Assembly: GCA_026014585.1 (NCBI GenBank)
Contig: JAOZIA010000025.1
Location: 1-49,788 of the forward strand
Direction: 5' to 3'
Length of the DNA: 49,788 nucleotides
DNA from: Candidatus Bathyarchaeota archaeon
GTDB lineage: Archaea; Thermoproteota; Bathyarchaeia; Bathyarchaeales; Bathycorpusculaceae
In this document: piece after piece, positions 16,926-24,989 of the stretch
How the letters are laid out: each line of letters opens with the position of its first letter
How positions within the stretch are numbered: the first letter of the stretch is position 1
Notes under the pieces: generated by a model
Databases searched by the model: none
The model's input: only the letters and a program-made list of their open reading frames with translations
Told to the model about the DNA's origin: nothing
Translations under genes and position numbers: made by a program

Positions 16926-17344
16926 TATATCAACCCGTCAAGTTCTAATCGCGATTTTTGCCTCACATAAATAACCGTCACACTTATATCTCTTAGCTTC
17001 TGCCTCAGTGCGCTATCATTGGTGAAAACAGGCAAATGCCAATCTTTTGCAACCTTAGCGATGACATCATCAACTTGCATCGATTTTGGCGCATCCACGG
17101 CCACAAATTTGCATTTCTCAGCAAGCTTCAGCGCATAAAAAGCTTTTTTTTGGGCTTGAGGCGAACCCTTTGCTGTGAGAAAGCCAAGCTCCTCTTTGAC
17201 AGCAGAAAGCAAAATAAACTCTACATTACGATTCAGAAGCCGCCGCACTTCCTCAAAAATGTCAATTCTGAACTGGAGCGGAACAAACAAGGCATTAGAG
17301 TCCAAAATAACCTTAAGCGGTTCTTTCTTTGGCGCAACTGACAT
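16925..17344 (-). CDS. PIN-domain protein, Fcf1-like
   Basis: This 139-residue PIN nuclease-fold protein keeps acidic metal ligands: DSNAL near residue 15, an Glu in VKEELG near 49, DD in QVDDVIAKVA near 93, and FTNDSAL near 111. PIN genes at this place (between aIF2-gamma and Rpo7) are a standard archaeal arrangement and resemble Fcf1/Utp24 rRNA-processing nucleases rather than VapC toxins; no antitoxin gene is adjacent. It is translationally coupled to rpo7. Confidence 0.8.
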   Translation of the reverse strand: MSVAPKKEPLKVILDSNALFVPLQFRIDIFEEVRRLLNRNVEFILLSAVKEELGFLTAKGSPQAQKKAFYALKLAEKCKFVAVDAPKSMQVDDVIAKVAKDWHLPVFTNDSALRQKLRDISVTVIYVRQKSRLELDGLI

Positions 17345-17497
17345 TTCCTTTTGCTCCTAACTGTTTTTTATGAGGATTCTGGTTTTAAACTGTTTGCTAC
17401 TATAACTTTTAGCAGTTTCGTGTTTTGGGTTGCTTGTTTATTTTGCTTGAATTTACATTTACTTTAAATAACACTTACTTAAAGATTCAAGCTGATA

Positions 17498-17941
17498 TTG
17501 GTGATTTATGTGCTCAACGAAAAATCCTGTGGTGCAGTAGTATTTTTTAAAAATCAAGAAGAAACAAAATATTTACTTTTACATTACGAGGCTGGGCACT
17601 GGGATTTTGTTAAGGGTAATGTTGAGGTAAATGAAACCGAAAAAGAAACCGTTCTGCGAGAACTTAGAGAGGAAACAGGCATTGTTGATGCACAATTCAT
17701 TGACGGTTTTAGAGAAAGCATAACCTATTACTATCGACGACAAGGCGACACCGTGCACAAAGAAGTCGTGTTTTTCCTAATTCAATCTCAAACAGAGAAG
17801 GTTCAATTATCCTTTGAACACGTTGGCTATATCTGGCTAAACTATCAAGACGCCATGCAAAAGTTAACATTCAAAAACGCCAAAAGCACTCTGCAGAAAG
17901 CCTGCAATCACCTGAAGGCAAAAGAAATAATCAAGGCTTAA
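17498..17941 (+). CDS. Nudix hydrolase, Ap4A-hydrolase-like
   Basis: This protein of about 147 residues has a complete Nudix box at about 40-62 (G, E and REL-EE-G residues all present). The surrounding AVVFF, LLLHYEAGHWDFVKGNVE and KEVVFFLI segments match the NUDT2-type diadenosine tetraphosphate hydrolase group. The start is unsure: TTG at 17498, GTG at 17501 and GTG at 17510 are in frame. It is inverted between the PIN and aIF2-gamma genes, which are normally co-directional neighbours, and its stop overlaps the stop of eif2g. Confidence 0.85.
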   Translation: MVIYVLNEKSCGAVVFFKNQEETKYLLLHYEAGHWDFVKGNVEVNETEKETVLRELREETGIVDAQFIDGFRESITYYYRRQGDTVHKEVVFFLIQSQTEKVQLSFEHVGYIWLNYQDAMQKLTFKNAKSTLQKACNHLKAKEIIKA

Positions 17942-19188
17942 CTTTTTACTAAGCCATAACCGATAAGGCGCCAACGCGCAGTAATCTTTCGGCTAATAGC
18001 AACTCGGCTGTCTGGAAGTGCGCAGATGGGTCTTGTCAACTGGAGTTTTATTACGTTCTGCTTTATCCCGATAACTTTGCCAACGTTCACTGCTGCACCA
18101 ACGTGCAAAAGCAAGGTTTCGTCAGGGTTAATTTTTTCAACTTTTAGCTGCTCTTTTGTGCCGACAGCCCGCTCCAAAACATGAGTTTCCAACGTTAACT
18201 CTTTAACGATTGGCGGAAGCATACCAGTTTTGCCAACTATGCTACCTGTTAGACCATCAGCTTTAGAATATGCAGGGTCAAGCTGGGTTCCAACACCAAC
18301 TAGTCCACCGCAGGTTGCTTCTTTCACTTCTTGTGCACCTGCGTGTAGGCTGACGATTTCGCTGATTAATGGGTTGTAAACGGTTTTGCCTTCGCGTTCC
18401 ATGCTGACGCCTGGGCGTATCTCGATTTCTTCGCCGACAACAAACTTGCCCTGCGCAATTGTCCCACCAATAATTCCTCCTTCAAGCTCATCAATCATGG
18501 TTCCTGGCTTGTTCACATCAAAAGATCTAATCACGTACATTAGGGGCGGTTTGGTTTCGTCGCGTTTGGGAGTTGGAATAATCTGCTCAATAGCGGTGAG
18601 CAAAACGTCAATATTGATGTTACGTTGAGCTGAAAGTGGGATAACTGGAGCGTTTTCAGCTACGGTGCCTTTGACAAAATTTTTGATTTCGCGGTAACTT
18701 TCAAGTGCACGCTTCTCATCGACTATGTCAATTTTGTTTTGTACAATAATTATGTTCTTTATTCCGCTGACTTCTGCTGCGGCCAAGTGCTCCCGAGTCT
18801 GTGGTTGAGGGCAGGGTTCATCAGCGGCAATAACCAAGATTGCGCCATCCATGATAGCTGCTCCAGAAAGCATTGTTGCCATCAAGGCTTCGTGTCCTGG
18901 AGCATCAACAAAACTGATTGCCCGCTCAAAAACTGCTTCTGAATTGCACCGTTCACAGATTGGGTTTATAGTGTAATTGCTTGGGGGTTGGCAGTTTGGG
19001 CATTTATATATTGGCATGTCTGCGTAGCCAAGTTTAATGGTGATGCCTCGTTTGAGTTCTTCACTGTGACGGGAAGCCCACCGTCCAGTTAACGCTTGAA
19101 CTAACGTTGTTTTTCCGTGGTCAACGTGACCTATAGTGCCAATGTTGACCTCAGGCTGCTTGGGCAAGACTTTACTTGGGCTACTCAT
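17938..19188 (-). CDS. eif2g: Translation initiation factor aIF2 gamma
   Basis: This 416-residue GTPase has the P loop GHVDHGKTT (19-27), the DAPGHE switch motif, NKID, and a zinc knuckle (CPNC, then CERC) between them. It forms the core of the aIF2 heterotrimer that delivers initiator Met-tRNA. The alpha subunit gene is elsewhere in this window (45179-45970). It lies about 80 bases after the eS6 gene, a conserved order. Confidence 0.96.
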   Translation of the reverse strand: MSSPSKVLPKQPEVNIGTIGHVDHGKTTLVQALTGRWASRHSEELKRGITIKLGYADMPIYKCPNCQPPSNYTINPICERCNSEAVFERAISFVDAPGHEALMATMLSGAAIMDGAILVIAADEPCPQPQTREHLAAAEVSGIKNIIIVQNKIDIVDEKRALESYREIKNFVKGTVAENAPVIPLSAQRNINIDVLLTAIEQIIPTPKRDETKPPLMYVIRSFDVNKPGTMIDELEGGIIGGTIAQGKFVVGEEIEIRPGVSMEREGKTVYNPLISEIVSLHAGAQEVKEATCGGLVGVGTQLDPAYSKADGLTGSIVGKTGMLPPIVKELTLETHVLERAVGTKEQLKVEKINPDETLLLHVGAAVNVGKVIGIKQNVIKLQLTRPICALPDSRVAISRKITARWRLIGYGLVKS

Positions 19189-19270
19189 AGTACCTTTTCC
19201 ATAATACTTAATGAATTATCACAAATAACTATAGAAGTTAATAAGTTTTAAGATACCCAAAAAGAAAGTT

Positions 19271-19663
19271 CTATGCTTTTACTTCTTCTTGAGGAGCCTT
19301 GGCTTCCTGAGCAACAGCAGGCTTTTCAGTGATTTTCATGTTTATTTGAACAATCTCGTCAGTGATGACATCACCGCGGACAGTCTTACGTTTACGGTCA
19401 CCCTTCTTTTTAGGCTTAAAACCTGTGCCACTACTCAATATGACATTTCGGCGGACACCACCATGAACGTTGCTACGCATTGGTGCACCGTCGCTATCTG
19501 AGCCACCTGTAATTTGTACTTTGTGAGCTGGCAGGTCAACTGCTGCGCCATCTAAGGTTTCACCGATTTTTCTGCCGATCAGTGGTGTTGCGCGTGCTTC
19601 TTCAAGCTCCACTATCTTTGAGGTTCCGTTTGGGTCTGAAACTATTACCTTGAACTTTGCCAT
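19271..19663 (-). CDS. rps6e: Ribosomal protein eS6
   Basis: This 130-residue protein matches eS6: AKFKVIVSDPNGTSK at the N-terminus, then LIGRKIGE, ITGGSDSDGAPMR and GVRRNVILSSGTGFKPKKKGDRKRKTVRG. The ATG at 19663 is chosen because it gives the usual N-terminus; a frame extends 13 codons further up to 19702 with no homology. GGAGAG lies upstream of this ATG. The C-terminal tail is Ala/Glu/Lys-rich. Confidence 0.95.
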   Translation of the reverse strand: MAKFKVIVSDPNGTSKIVELEEARATPLIGRKIGETLDGAAVDLPAHKVQITGGSDSDGAPMRSNVHGGVRRNVILSSGTGFKPKKKGDRKRKTVRGDVITDEIVQINMKITEKPAVAQEAKAPQEEVKA

Positions 19664-19758
19664 TGAAATTATTCTCTCCAGCGGAGATATGAAGTTGGGC
19701 ATCTCTCTATTAAGTATTATCTGAAAAAACCACGTTTAGCTTTGAAATAGTCAGAAAA

Positions 19759-19805
19759 GACCTAAAAGTTTAACATAAAACATGCTTGACCTACAAGTAT
19801 AACAT
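19759..19805. repeat. Imperfect 18-base direct repeat
   Basis: GACCTA[A/C]AAGT[T/A]TAACAT occurs at 19759-19776 and again at 19788-19805, with two mismatches and a 29-base period; a CATGC follows both copies at different distances. The spacing is close to three helical turns and suggests a paired protein-binding site in the eS6 upstream region. Confidence 0.55.
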
Positions 19806-20039
19806 GCAAAATTTGGCAAAAAACTGTCGCACTATTTTTGAAAATATAACAATCTTCATTTCGGCAAAAGTTGAGTGTTTTCAGAGATTTAATAATTCAA
19901 CATTTTTTTAGAGGGATGGTGCACACGAACAAACTTGTATAGGAAATGTTTCGAAGAAATGATTTCAAAGCTGATTTCTCGGGCATTTTTGGAATGGAAA
20001 CTGGGACAGCATCAACATAAGATATGTTGCTCTATCGAA

Positions 20040-20087
20040 TTAACAAAATGTAAACAAAAAATAAGAAAAAAGCAAAAATTTTGTTAA
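20040..20087. repeat. Perfect 10-base inverted repeat in the MFS upstream region
   Basis: TTAACAAAAT (20040-20049) and ATTTTGTTAA (20078-20087) are exact reverse complements separated by 28 A-rich bases. It could be a dimeric operator or a long hairpin, about 100 bases before the transporter start. Confidence 0.5.
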
Positions 20088-20185
20088 AAAATAAAGCATT
20101 AAAACAACAGTATTTTTTGCTGAGCTCACTTTTTTTAGTAACAATAGGCAATGTTTTAATCTAACTGTGAAATCTGCCTTTTGCT

Positions 20186-21409
20186 ATGTGGCGCCTTCCG
20201 TTCTTCTTTCATGATATGTCATGGGGACTACTCACGGTTTTCATACCGTTATACGTAGTAGCCTTCCAAGACACAGGCATACTAGGTGGACCGCTACTTG
20301 CACTAGGAGTCATGTCTTCCATTGCGATTTTCTGCTCCATCCCAGCATCGTTTTTATGGGGCTACCTTTGCGATAAAACACGCCACTACAAAAAATTCAT
20401 CCTAATCTCGTTTGCATCCATAGCCATCATCCTTTTCCTTATGACACTGTCCTTTGCCCAAAACTTGATTGTTTTTGTCATCCTCTACATTATTCTGCAA
20501 GTGCTACATGTTGCTCATGAATCACCAAAAAACGTGCTAATCACTGAGCATTACAGCCGTAGAGACTGGGAAAAATCCTTTGGTTTCTATGAAGGACTCA
20601 CTGAAATCGGCTTCATAATAGGTTTAGCTGCTGGAATGATTATTTTTGCGTCATCACTTAGTTTTGCTGTCATGTCAGCTTACGCGTTTTATTTTTGTTG
20701 TATCCTAAGCGTGATAGCATTTGTATCAGCAATTGCAATGGTTGCAGACCCCTTAATGGTTTTTGAGCGTCGTTTAGTAGGCATAGAAAGAAAAATAGAG
20801 TACACCTGTCGCGGTATAGAATGCTCAACACGACTAATGGATGGGTTACGCGGGAAGGGTTCGCTTAAACAGGACAGTTTTAGAGGGTTTGCAGTTGCGA
20901 TAATTTTGTTTTCTTTGGGTTCAAGCCTGTTTTTCACGCCTTTGCCAGTGTATTTAAAAGAGGCTTTTGGGGGACTACAACAATTCGTGTACCTTGCATA
21001 CATTCTCAATTCTGTGGGAGCAACTATAGGATATTTTGTGATTTACAAAAAAGCAGAAACCCTAAACACCAGAAAACAAATGCCACGCTACATACTTTTA
21101 AGAAGCCTACTTGTTTTTGGGTTATTTGGTGCAGTGTGGTTTTCAATTGCGCCTACAATTGTGATTTGTGTTCTTCTGGTCTGTCTGGGCTTTGCTTTTG
21201 CCATGTTCTTTATCATGATGACATCTTTGGCTATGGAGATTATTCCGCAGGGAAAATCAGGGTTCTTTGACGGAATGGTAGGTTTAGGCACTGGCATAGG
21301 TGCGTTTCTTGGACCTTACTTAGCCAGCAACCTAAGTTTTGTTTGGATGTTTCTGATAGCTGCAGTGATCTTCCTGGCTGCGTACATAGGACTAAAAGTA
21401 TTCCGTTAA
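20186..21409 (+). CDS. Major facilitator superfamily transporter
   Basis: This 407-residue protein has about 12 hydrophobic helices in two halves split by a charged loop (about 200-240). The first half carries the MFS loop motif WGYLCDKTRHYKKF (about 59-72), and the second half ends with GLGTGIGAFLGPYLASN. It is a secondary transporter of the plasma membrane; the substrate is not evident. It stands alone behind a long regulatory region and is convergent with the fae-hps gene. Confidence 0.85.
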   Translation: MWRLPFFFHDMSWGLLTVFIPLYVVAFQDTGILGGPLLALGVMSSIAIFCSIPASFLWGYLCDKTRHYKKFILISFASIAIILFLMTLSFAQNLIVFVILYIILQVLHVAHESPKNVLITEHYSRRDWEKSFGFYEGLTEIGFIIGLAAGMIIFASSLSFAVMSAYAFYFCCILSVIAFVSAIAMVADPLMVFERRLVGIERKIEYTCRGIECSTRLMDGLRGKGSLKQDSFRGFAVAIILFSLGSSLFFTPLPVYLKEAFGGLQQFVYLAYILNSVGATIGYFVIYKKAETLNTRKQMPRYILLRSLLVFGLFGAVWFSIAPTIVICVLLVCLGFAFAMFFIMMTSLAMEIIPQGKSGFFDGMVGLGTGIGAFLGPYLASNLSFVWMFLIAAVIFLAAYIGLKVFR

Positions 21410-21453
21410 AAAAAGAAAATGTTGGAGCCAAAAAAGGGCTCAGCTTAGAATGC

Positions 21454-22896
21454 TTATTCTGTGTGAACTCTGTAGAGGTCGATGTCTTCGCGCATGCTTG
21501 GTGTTAGTTCAAGGAAGTCGCGTACTGAGCGTTCAATGTCGCGTGACTGCGTAACATATCTGCCAACGATGAGGATGTCTGCACCTTGCTCTAAGGCTTC
21601 TTTGGCTGTTTCTGGCACGATGCCGCCTGCAACTGCGATGAGGTATTTCTTGTTTGGGAAGGCTTGACGTATCATTTTTATGCGTTCAAGACCACTGCTT
21701 CTGCCTGTTTCTTGGTCAATGCCCCTGTGAAGTATGACGATGTCTGGCAAGTCTTTGAGTGATTTGAGTTTGGCAAGAACATCTTCAACATTTAGCATGT
21801 CGATGACTGCGTAGATTCCTAGGCGTCTGGCTTCTTGCACTGTTGCATCAAGAGTTTCTGGTGGTGCAAGACCTGCTGCGACAACTGCATCTGCAGTGTC
21901 TTCATAGGCTATGTCGACTTCAACTTTGCCCACATCCAAGGTTTTCAGGTCGGCGATGACGAATTTGTCTTTGGCTGCTTGGCGTATTTCGTTGATGACT
22001 TTTGTGCCGTAGCGTTTAATCATGGGTGTTCCGACTTCAACGATGATTCTGTCACTTCCAGGTAGCTCCGCGAGAACTTTCTTTGCACCTTCAAGGTTTG
22101 GTGCATCAAGCGCTATTTGGAGGTATGGTGGTCTCCAGAGGCGTGGAACTTTGAAGCCCATAATGGGGTGCTTTGCACGGTCTTTGTCATAGTTTACCTT
22201 GTCAATTGATGGGTACTTCTTGAGTGCTCGTTGTAGCGCCATCTTGGTTGCACCGTAGTTGTACTGGTAGATTTTGCGGTAATCAGTTGCTTGTGGGTGT
22301 ATGAAAACGCTGCAGATAATTACCCAATCGTCAAGTTTGTCAACTGGGATTACGCCTTCTTCTGCTGCGTCTGCTATTGCTTTTGCAACGGCTGCTTGTG
22401 CTGGACCGAAAATTTTGCCTGTGTCTTCCATGTTTTTAACGGTGACTTTTGGAACAATAAGCGTGTGTGGTTTAGGTGGAAGGTTTGGCCTGATAACTGC
22501 GAGCAAGGGTGTGTGCCCTGCGGAGAGGCTGGTCATGCCGTTGGCAAAGGCTAACCCTACTGGACCTGATTTGTCACCTACCATGAGGTCTACGTGGGCG
22601 ACTTCGTTTCCTTCACCCACTAAAGCTTCGCCTATGAGGTATGCGTTTCCTGAGGTTTGTGGTGTTTCATCTGCAAGTAGTGTCGGTGCGTAGTCAATGA
22701 TGTCTTTAAAATCGACATTAAATTCTTTTAACCATGAGTAAAGTGTGTCACGGTGAATGTCCATTTCTTTTGCGGTTCCGATTATTGTCGGTTTTGTCGG
22801 CTTATTTTTTAAGCTAATTTCCTTTTTTGCTGCTTCGTTGAGGATTTTGATAAATTCTTCTCTTGTTTCTGGCTTTTTAACATCTGTTCCCGACAT
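21454..22896 (-). CDS. Bifunctional Fae-Hps with an extra N-terminal HTH-like domain
   Basis: Residues from about 84 to 250 are formaldehyde-activating enzyme ([30 protein letters not shown], with the catalytic His in EVAHVD). Residues from about 265 to 475 are 3-hexulose-6-phosphate synthase ([32 protein letters not shown]). In archaea the fusion makes ribulose-5-phosphate from hexulose-6-phosphate and captures the released formaldehyde on tetrahydromethanopterin. The first 83 residues are unusual: a Lys/Glu-rich helix and then a segment ([19 protein letters not shown], about 41-59) that reads as a Fis/resolvase-like helix-turn-helix. The start is ATG, with a TATA box TTAAATA about 35 bases upstream. 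Confidence 0.9.
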   Translation of the reverse strand: MSGTDVKKPETREEFIKILNEAAKKEISLKNKPTKPTIIGTAKEMDIHRDTLYSWLKEFNVDFKDIIDYAPTLLADETPQTSGNAYLIGEALVGEGNEVAHVDLMVGDKSGPVGLAFANGMTSLSAGHTPLLAVIRPNLPPKPHTLIVPKVTVKNMEDTGKIFGPAQAAVAKAIADAAEEGVIPVDKLDDWVIICSVFIHPQATDYRKIYQYNYGATKMALQRALKKYPSIDKVNYDKDRAKHPIMGFKVPRLWRPPYLQIALDAPNLEGAKKVLAELPGSDRIIVEVGTPMIKRYGTKVINEIRQAAKDKFVIADLKTLDVGKVEVDIAYEDTADAVVAAGLAPPETLDATVQEARRLGIYAVIDMLNVEDVLAKLKSLKDLPDIVILHRGIDQETGRSSGLERIKMIRQAFPNKKYLIAVAGGIVPETAKEALEQGADILIVGRYVTQSRDIERSVRDFLELTPSMREDIDLYRVHTE

Positions 22897-22930
22897 TTAG
22901 TTGTCCCCTTCGGTTTCTGTAGAGCAGCCT

Positions 22931-22939
22931 GTATTTAAG
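22931..22939 (-). promoter_or_regulatory. TATA box of the fae-hps gene
   Basis: Read on the minus strand, CTTAAATAC lies about 35-43 bases before the ATG at 22896, a good archaeal TATA box position for a leader of about 10 bases. Confidence 0.55.
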
Positions 22940-23096
22940 AGTGTCGGAGATAGTGTTGATTATTTAGGTCACATGTTACAGGTTTTAACGCTTTATTGTC
23001 GGAGCAAATTTCCATTCAGGGACGAAGCGTTTTTTATCATCAAACGTATATCCTTAAGGTTCAATGGTCAGTAACAGAAAATTGGGGTAGAATCAA

Positions 23097-23291
23097 ATGT
23101 TATGGATTAATTGGGCATGTTTAGGCGCATTTATTGCAGGGTTCATTTTATTTGTTTACGGTGCCAACGCTTATGATGCATTCGTCGGCTGGACTGGAGT
23201 TTTTATAGGCATCGGCGGGATTGCAGTGTTTATTGTTTATCACGTGTACAAGGAATTAACTAAAGAGCAGCCTCCAATTCAAAAACCGTAA
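23097..23291 (+). CDS. Small two-helix membrane protein
   Basis: This 64-residue protein has two hydrophobic helices (about 5-21 and 31-50) and a charged C-terminal tail KELTKEQPPIQKP. It has an ATG start with GGGG upstream, and the last 13 bases overlap the 3' end of the carboxypeptidase gene on the other strand. No family is recognised. Confidence 0.6.
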   Translation: MLWINWACLGAFIAGFILFVYGANAYDAFVGWTGVFIGIGGIAVFIVYHVYKELTKEQPPIQKP

Positions 23292-24811
23292 AGTTCACCA
23301 TATTTTTCCTCAAGATACCGCAAGTAAGCTTTAGAGTCAACGGATGAGCCAGTGATTTTTTTGATTAAATCCTGTGGGTCATACAGGTCGCTTTGGCGGT
23401 GCACGTTTTCTTTGAGCCAACTGTTGATGTTTTTGAGGTTTCCATCTTTGAGTTGACTTTGCCAGTCGGGCAGGGTTTTAGCCATAGCCGCCATTATTTG
23501 ACCACTGTAAATATTACCCAACGTATAGCTTGGGAAATACCCAAACAAGCCACTTGCCCAATGCGTATCCTGCATCACACCCTCCGAATCATCCAAAACA
23601 TCCACTCCAAGATAATCCTTGTATTTTTGGTTCCAAACCATCGGCAACTCATCCACGCTGATTTTATCTGCAAAAAGGTCACGTTCGATTTCAAAGCGGA
23701 TAATTATGTGAAGACTGTAAGTTACTTCGTCGGCTTCAATTCGGATTTTAGAAGGTTCAACCCTGTTTATTGCGTGGACAAATGGTTCCAGTTCAATGTT
23801 GGCAAGGCTTGGCGCGGCAGCTTTTAGTTTGGGCAGAAAACCTGTCCAAAAAGCCCGTGAGCGCCCAACAATGTTCTCGTATGTTCTTGATTGAGATTCA
23901 TGAATGCCATAGGAACAAGATGAACCAACGGGTTGCCATTGCCATTCAGGAGCAAGGTTTTGGTCATAGAGCGCGTGTCCTGACTCGTGCAGTACTGAAA
24001 AGATTGAGCTAGCATAGTTGTTTTCGTAGTAATGGGTTGTTATACGCACATCATCATAATATCCAGTTGTAAACGGATGCTCAGTTTCGTCAACTCTGCC
24101 GCCAGCAGAAGACGACGTGGTATCATAACCCAAGGTTTGAGTGAGTAGTTGGGTGATTTTGCGTTGATTCTCAACAGGCACGGGCACATGAAGAATTGAA
24201 GTGTCAATGGGGGTTTTGCTGTTTTGGATTTTTTGCAGAAGCGGCTTTAACCCCGTCAACAGCTGGTTAAATGTGTGGGTTATTGCTGAAGTTGACATTT
24301 GAGGTTCAAAATTATCAATTAAAGCATCATAAGGCGTTTTGACCTCTTTGACAGGCATCAAAAGCTCAGCAGCCTGCTTACTTAAATCCAAAAGTTTTTG
24401 CAAATCACCTTTAAAAGTGTCAAAGTTTTTTTGGGCTTTAGCTTTTTTCCAAACATTAACAGTTAAGGCTTCCTGCTTTGCCAAGTCAGACACCAACTGG
24501 TCAGGAAGTCTTATTTGTTCACGGTAACTTTTTTTGGCAAGGTAAATGTTACGTTTTTCCACTTGACCTAAATTGTTATACTGAAGGTCTGTGGTGATTT
24601 CATCTAAAAGTTTGCCTATTTCGGGGTCAGTGCTCATTTTGTGCTGCACACGGCTCATTAGAGCTAATTGGAGACTACGTTGCTCCACAGCTTTGGGAGG
24701 CATCATGGTTTCCATGTCCCAGTGAATTATGCCTAAAGCTGTTCCAAAAACCAGGGGATTCTTGATTTTTTCAAGCAAACGGGTATAAGATAAGTTTAGT
24801 GAGGTTGACAA
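23279..24811 (-). CDS. M32 family metallocarboxypeptidase (carboxypeptidase Taq)
   Basis: This 510-residue protein carries the M32 zinc site HESGHALYDQ (about 275) followed by the family segments GIHESQSRTYENIVGRS and RIEADEVTYSLHIIIRFEIE. M32 enzymes trim C-terminal residues from peptides in the cytoplasm. The start is TTG. Family assignment is firm; peptide preference is not known. Confidence 0.93.
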   Translation of the reverse strand: MSTSLNLSYTRLLEKIKNPLVFGTALGIIHWDMETMMPPKAVEQRSLQLALMSRVQHKMSTDPEIGKLLDEITTDLQYNNLGQVEKRNIYLAKKSYREQIRLPDQLVSDLAKQEALTVNVWKKAKAQKNFDTFKGDLQKLLDLSKQAAELLMPVKEVKTPYDALIDNFEPQMSTSAITHTFNQLLTGLKPLLQKIQNSKTPIDTSILHVPVPVENQRKITQLLTQTLGYDTTSSSAGGRVDETEHPFTTGYYDDVRITTHYYENNYASSIFSVLHESGHALYDQNLAPEWQWQPVGSSCSYGIHESQSRTYENIVGRSRAFWTGFLPKLKAAAPSLANIELEPFVHAINRVEPSKIRIEADEVTYSLHIIIRFEIERDLFADKISVDELPMVWNQKYKDYLGVDVLDDSEGVMQDTHWASGLFGYFPSYTLGNIYSGQIMAAMAKTLPDWQSQLKDGNLKNINSWLKENVHRQSDLYDPQDLIKKITGSSVDSKAYLRYLEEKYGELYGF

Positions 24812-24971
24812 GACTGCTTTCGCCTAAGAAGGGTTATGGCTTTGGAGGTTTATTTACTGTTTGCAACATTCTGCGGATTTATTTTCTGAAGTGGAAAATT
24901 ACCATGCTTTTGACTTAAAAATGTACTAAAAGCGTATAAACCCCTTTTTATTTTATGTCAGAAACATCAGG

Positions 24972-24981
24972 GACAAAGGGG
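24972..24981 (+). other. A AAG GGG heptamer and SD-like sequence before purF
   Basis: From ATG 24955 the zero frame reads M-S-E-T-S-G-T-K-G-T and stops at TAA (24985-24987). The heptamer A AAG GGG lies inside it. A -1 slip there would join this ATG to the purF frame and yield a 13-residue N-terminal extension. The same bases GGGG could also act as an SD for a non-standard ATA at 24990. Confidence 0.5.
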
Positions 24982-24989
24982 ACTTAAAC

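Larger units (their letters stand above)
19664..20185. other. Long A/T-rich intergenic region with repeats
   Basis: About 520 bases with no convincing gene on either strand, between the divergent eS6 and MFS transporter genes. It holds an imperfect 18-base direct repeat (19759-19776 and 19788-19805) and a perfect 10-base inverted repeat (20040-20049 and 20078-20087). It must contain two promoters. I saw no tRNA or other known RNA in it. A small structured RNA remains possible. Confidence 0.6.

Noticed and set aside
16925-17344. PIN protein as a VapC toxin
   Set aside because: No antitoxin gene is adjacent, and the position beside rpo7 and aIF2gamma is the conserved place of Fcf1-like housekeeping PIN proteins.
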